7,135 nt of DNA from Bacillota bacterium (lineage in GTDB: Bacteria; Bacillota; Clostridia; Oscillospirales; Acutalibacteraceae). The DNA lies in NCBI GenBank assembly GCA_030705695.1, contig JAUZPX010000092.1, forward strand, positions 1 to 7,135. Reading direction: 5' to 3'. Below the pieces are notes generated by a model that had not been told where the DNA came from, ran no database searches, and saw only the letters and a program-made list of their open reading frames with translations. A program made the position numbers and the translations under genes. Positions 5,743-7,135 of the stretch are shown here, one piece after another (positions within the stretch are counted from its first letter, which is position 1; each line of letters starts with the position of its first letter).

Positions 5743-7065
5743 ATATTTTGAATATGGTATTATATTTTCACCACGCAAAAGCGTAACTTTATCATCTGAA
5801 CCTGTACATTTAATATACCTTTTTACAATTATATCAACGTATTTTGGGTCAAGTTCTATCATATAGCATATACGCCGTAGCTGTTCACATGCAATTAGGG
5901 TAGAGCCGCTTCCTCCAAAGAAATCTACAACAATATCCTTAACATCGCTGCTGTTTCGTATTAACTTTGCTAGCAATTTTATAGGTTTCATTGTTGGATG
6001 TAATTCCGATTTTATAGGTTTATCTTCTCTTATGTAATCATAAAACATATTGTAGTCATCTGATTGTAGTTTTTTAATTAAATTCCTTAATTCAATATTA
6101 CTCATCATGTCTATATCTTCTATAACGCTTTTTTGTTTTCTTTTTCCATTCCATTTTTTGATTTTGCCCTTGCAGAACATAATAAAAGGTTCGTGCATTC
6201 CCTGATACGGAGAGCCACCTATAACAAGTTGATTTTTTACCCAAACGCATTGCTGCTTGAATCTAAAAACACTTGATATAACTTTAATAAAGATTCCGCT
6301 ACCAGTTTCCTTATAAAAACAATATCCGGTTCCGCCATCGGCAAGAGCGTTGTTATAATTGGTAGCTGCGGCCAGAAGAAACTTTTCAAAATTCGAATCC
6401 GACAAATTATCGTTTTGAATTGCTTCACGGCGACTTTTTCCTGCGCCGATATAATTCATGTTATATGGAGGATCGGTAACAATGAGCCAAGCTTTTTTAT
6501 TGCCCATTAATTTTTCTGCATCACCTGGATTGCAACTATCTCCGCAAAGTAATCTGTGATCTCCCAGTTGCCAAATATCTCCGATTCGGGAGATTGGAAC
6601 ATCAATCTTGCTGTATTCCTCATCAATATTTAAATTATCTTCATAAAGAAAGGAGTCTTCGTCATTTTCAAACTCCTTTATCATCTCATCAAATTCAGAT
6701 AAATCAAATCCAGTAAGCGTTATATCGGTCTCAGATGACAATTCAGACAAAACGTTATATAATTTTTCAAAATCCCATTCACCAGAAATTTTATTAAGAG
6801 CAATATTTAATAGCTTTTCTTTTTCTTTTGGGGCATCGATGACAACTACATCAATTTCTTTATACCCTAGATCTCTTAAAACGGTAACGCGCTGATGACC
6901 ACCAATAATAGTGTTATCGCTATTTATAATAATTGGATCAATGTATCCAAATTCTTGAACGCTTCTTTTTATTTTTTGATATTCGGAATCTTCTGGCGTT
7001 AAAAGTTTGCGCGGATTATAATCCGCATAAATCAGCTCTTCTATTTTTCTTGTTTGAATGTTCAT
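5725..7065 (-). CDS. ParB-domain / DNA methyltransferase fusion (beta class, N6-adenine or N4-cytosine)
   Basis: The protein joins two domains. The first about 100 residues are a ParB/Srx-like domain, with NPRK near the start, GYIDPIIIN and the GGHQR box. The rest is an S-adenosylmethionine-dependent DNA amino-methyltransferase. DPPY (motif IV) comes first, then HPTMKP, then DFFGGSGST (motif I) with IELDP behind it. This order defines the beta class; the target-recognition part lies between DPPY and HPTMKP. All catalytic motifs are intact, so it should methylate adenine N6 or cytosine N4. No restriction endonuclease is visible, suggesting a solitary phage enzyme that protects its DNA or marks it near packaging. 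The ATG at 7065 has GGTGA 5 nt upstream. A GTG at 7074 would add three residues and overlap an upstream stop as GTGA; it is a possible alternative start. Confidence 0.93.
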   Translation of the reverse strand: MNIQTRKIEELIYADYNPRKLLTPEDSEYQKIKRSVQEFGYIDPIIINSDNTIIGGHQRVTVLRDLGYKEIDVVVIDAPKEKEKLLNIALNKISGEWDFEKLYNVLSELSSETDITLTGFDLSEFDEMIKEFENDEDSFLYEDNLNIDEEYSKIDVPISRIGDIWQLGDHRLLCGDSCNPGDAEKLMGNKKAWLIVTDPPYNMNYIGAGKSRREAIQNDNLSDSNFEKFLLAAATNYNNALADGGTGYCFYKETGSGIFIKVISSVFRFKQQCVWVKNQLVIGGSPYQGMHEPFIMFCKGKIKKWNGKRKQKSVIEDIDMMSNIELRNLIKKLQSDDYNMFYDYIREDKPIKSELHPTMKPIKLLAKLIRNSSDVKDIVVDFFGGSGSTLIACEQLRRICYMIELDPKYVDIIVKRYIKCTGSDDKVTLLRGENIIPYSKYKKAEG

Positions 7066-7070
7066 TTCAT

Positions 7071-7135
7071 TCACCGATATTTCGATCTATCGCTTGATAA
7101 ATCAAATCTGATTGCGAATTTCTTTTCTTCGTTTA
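7071..7135 (-). CDS. C-terminal end of an unidentified upstream gene (partial)
   Basis: One minus-strand frame is open from the window edge to TGA at 7071-7073, giving about 20 residues ending FAIRFDLSSDRSKYR. The stop overlaps the alternative GTG start of the methyltransferase (GTGA), the usual arrangement for coupled genes in an operon. The other two frames are less likely. One has a TAA at the window edge and no start codon of value; the other stops after about ten codons. No family can be named from so short a piece, and the frame choice itself is tentative. Confidence 0.4.
   Translation of the reverse strand, partial: NEEKKFAIRFDLSSDRSKYR

Overview
The window is a block of phage or prophage head-assembly and DNA-packaging genes from an AT-rich, Gram-positive-like background, most likely Bacillota. 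The evidence is the A/T-rich coding sequence, several strong Shine-Dalgarno (SD) sites of the AGAGG/GAGGTG type, and close family resemblance to SPP1-like head modules. No host genes, tRNAs, integrase, insertion sequences or CRISPR arrays are visible, so a free phage and an integrated prophage cannot be told apart here.

All recognisable genes lie on the minus strand and read from high to low coordinates. In transcription order they are: the tail end of an unidentified gene (window edge); a ParB-domain/beta-class DNA methyltransferase fusion; a structured intergenic region of about 110 bases; a 63-residue protein; terminase small subunit; terminase large subunit (complete ATPase and nuclease motifs); SPP1 gp6-like portal; MuF/SPP1 gp7-like minor head protein; an intergenic gap of 140 bases; a GP20-like scaffold; and the N-terminus of an HK97-fold major capsid protein cut by the window edge. 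The packaging genes are almost gapless (4-nt gap, 17-20 nt overlap, 21- and 23-nt gaps), as expected for one late operon. The methyltransferase probably modifies phage DNA. The terminase then cuts the DNA and pumps it through the portal into a shell built from scaffold and capsid protein.

The part standard annotation would miss is the intergenic region at about 5613-5742. On the plus strand, opposite to every gene, it carries a near-consensus sigma-A promoter (TTGAAA, 17-nt spacer, TATAAT). This is followed by a bulged hairpin and then a strong hairpin with a T6 tract, together predicting a self-contained RNA of about 95 nt. Read on the minus strand, the same DNA can form a three-way junction. 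Its closing 10-bp stem buries the Shine-Dalgarno site of the 63-residue gene that opens the packaging cluster. The region could be a cis-antisense small RNA with a regulated leader, a protein-binding DNA site such as a cos/pac or operator site, or a combination. It is the best candidate here for something undescribed.
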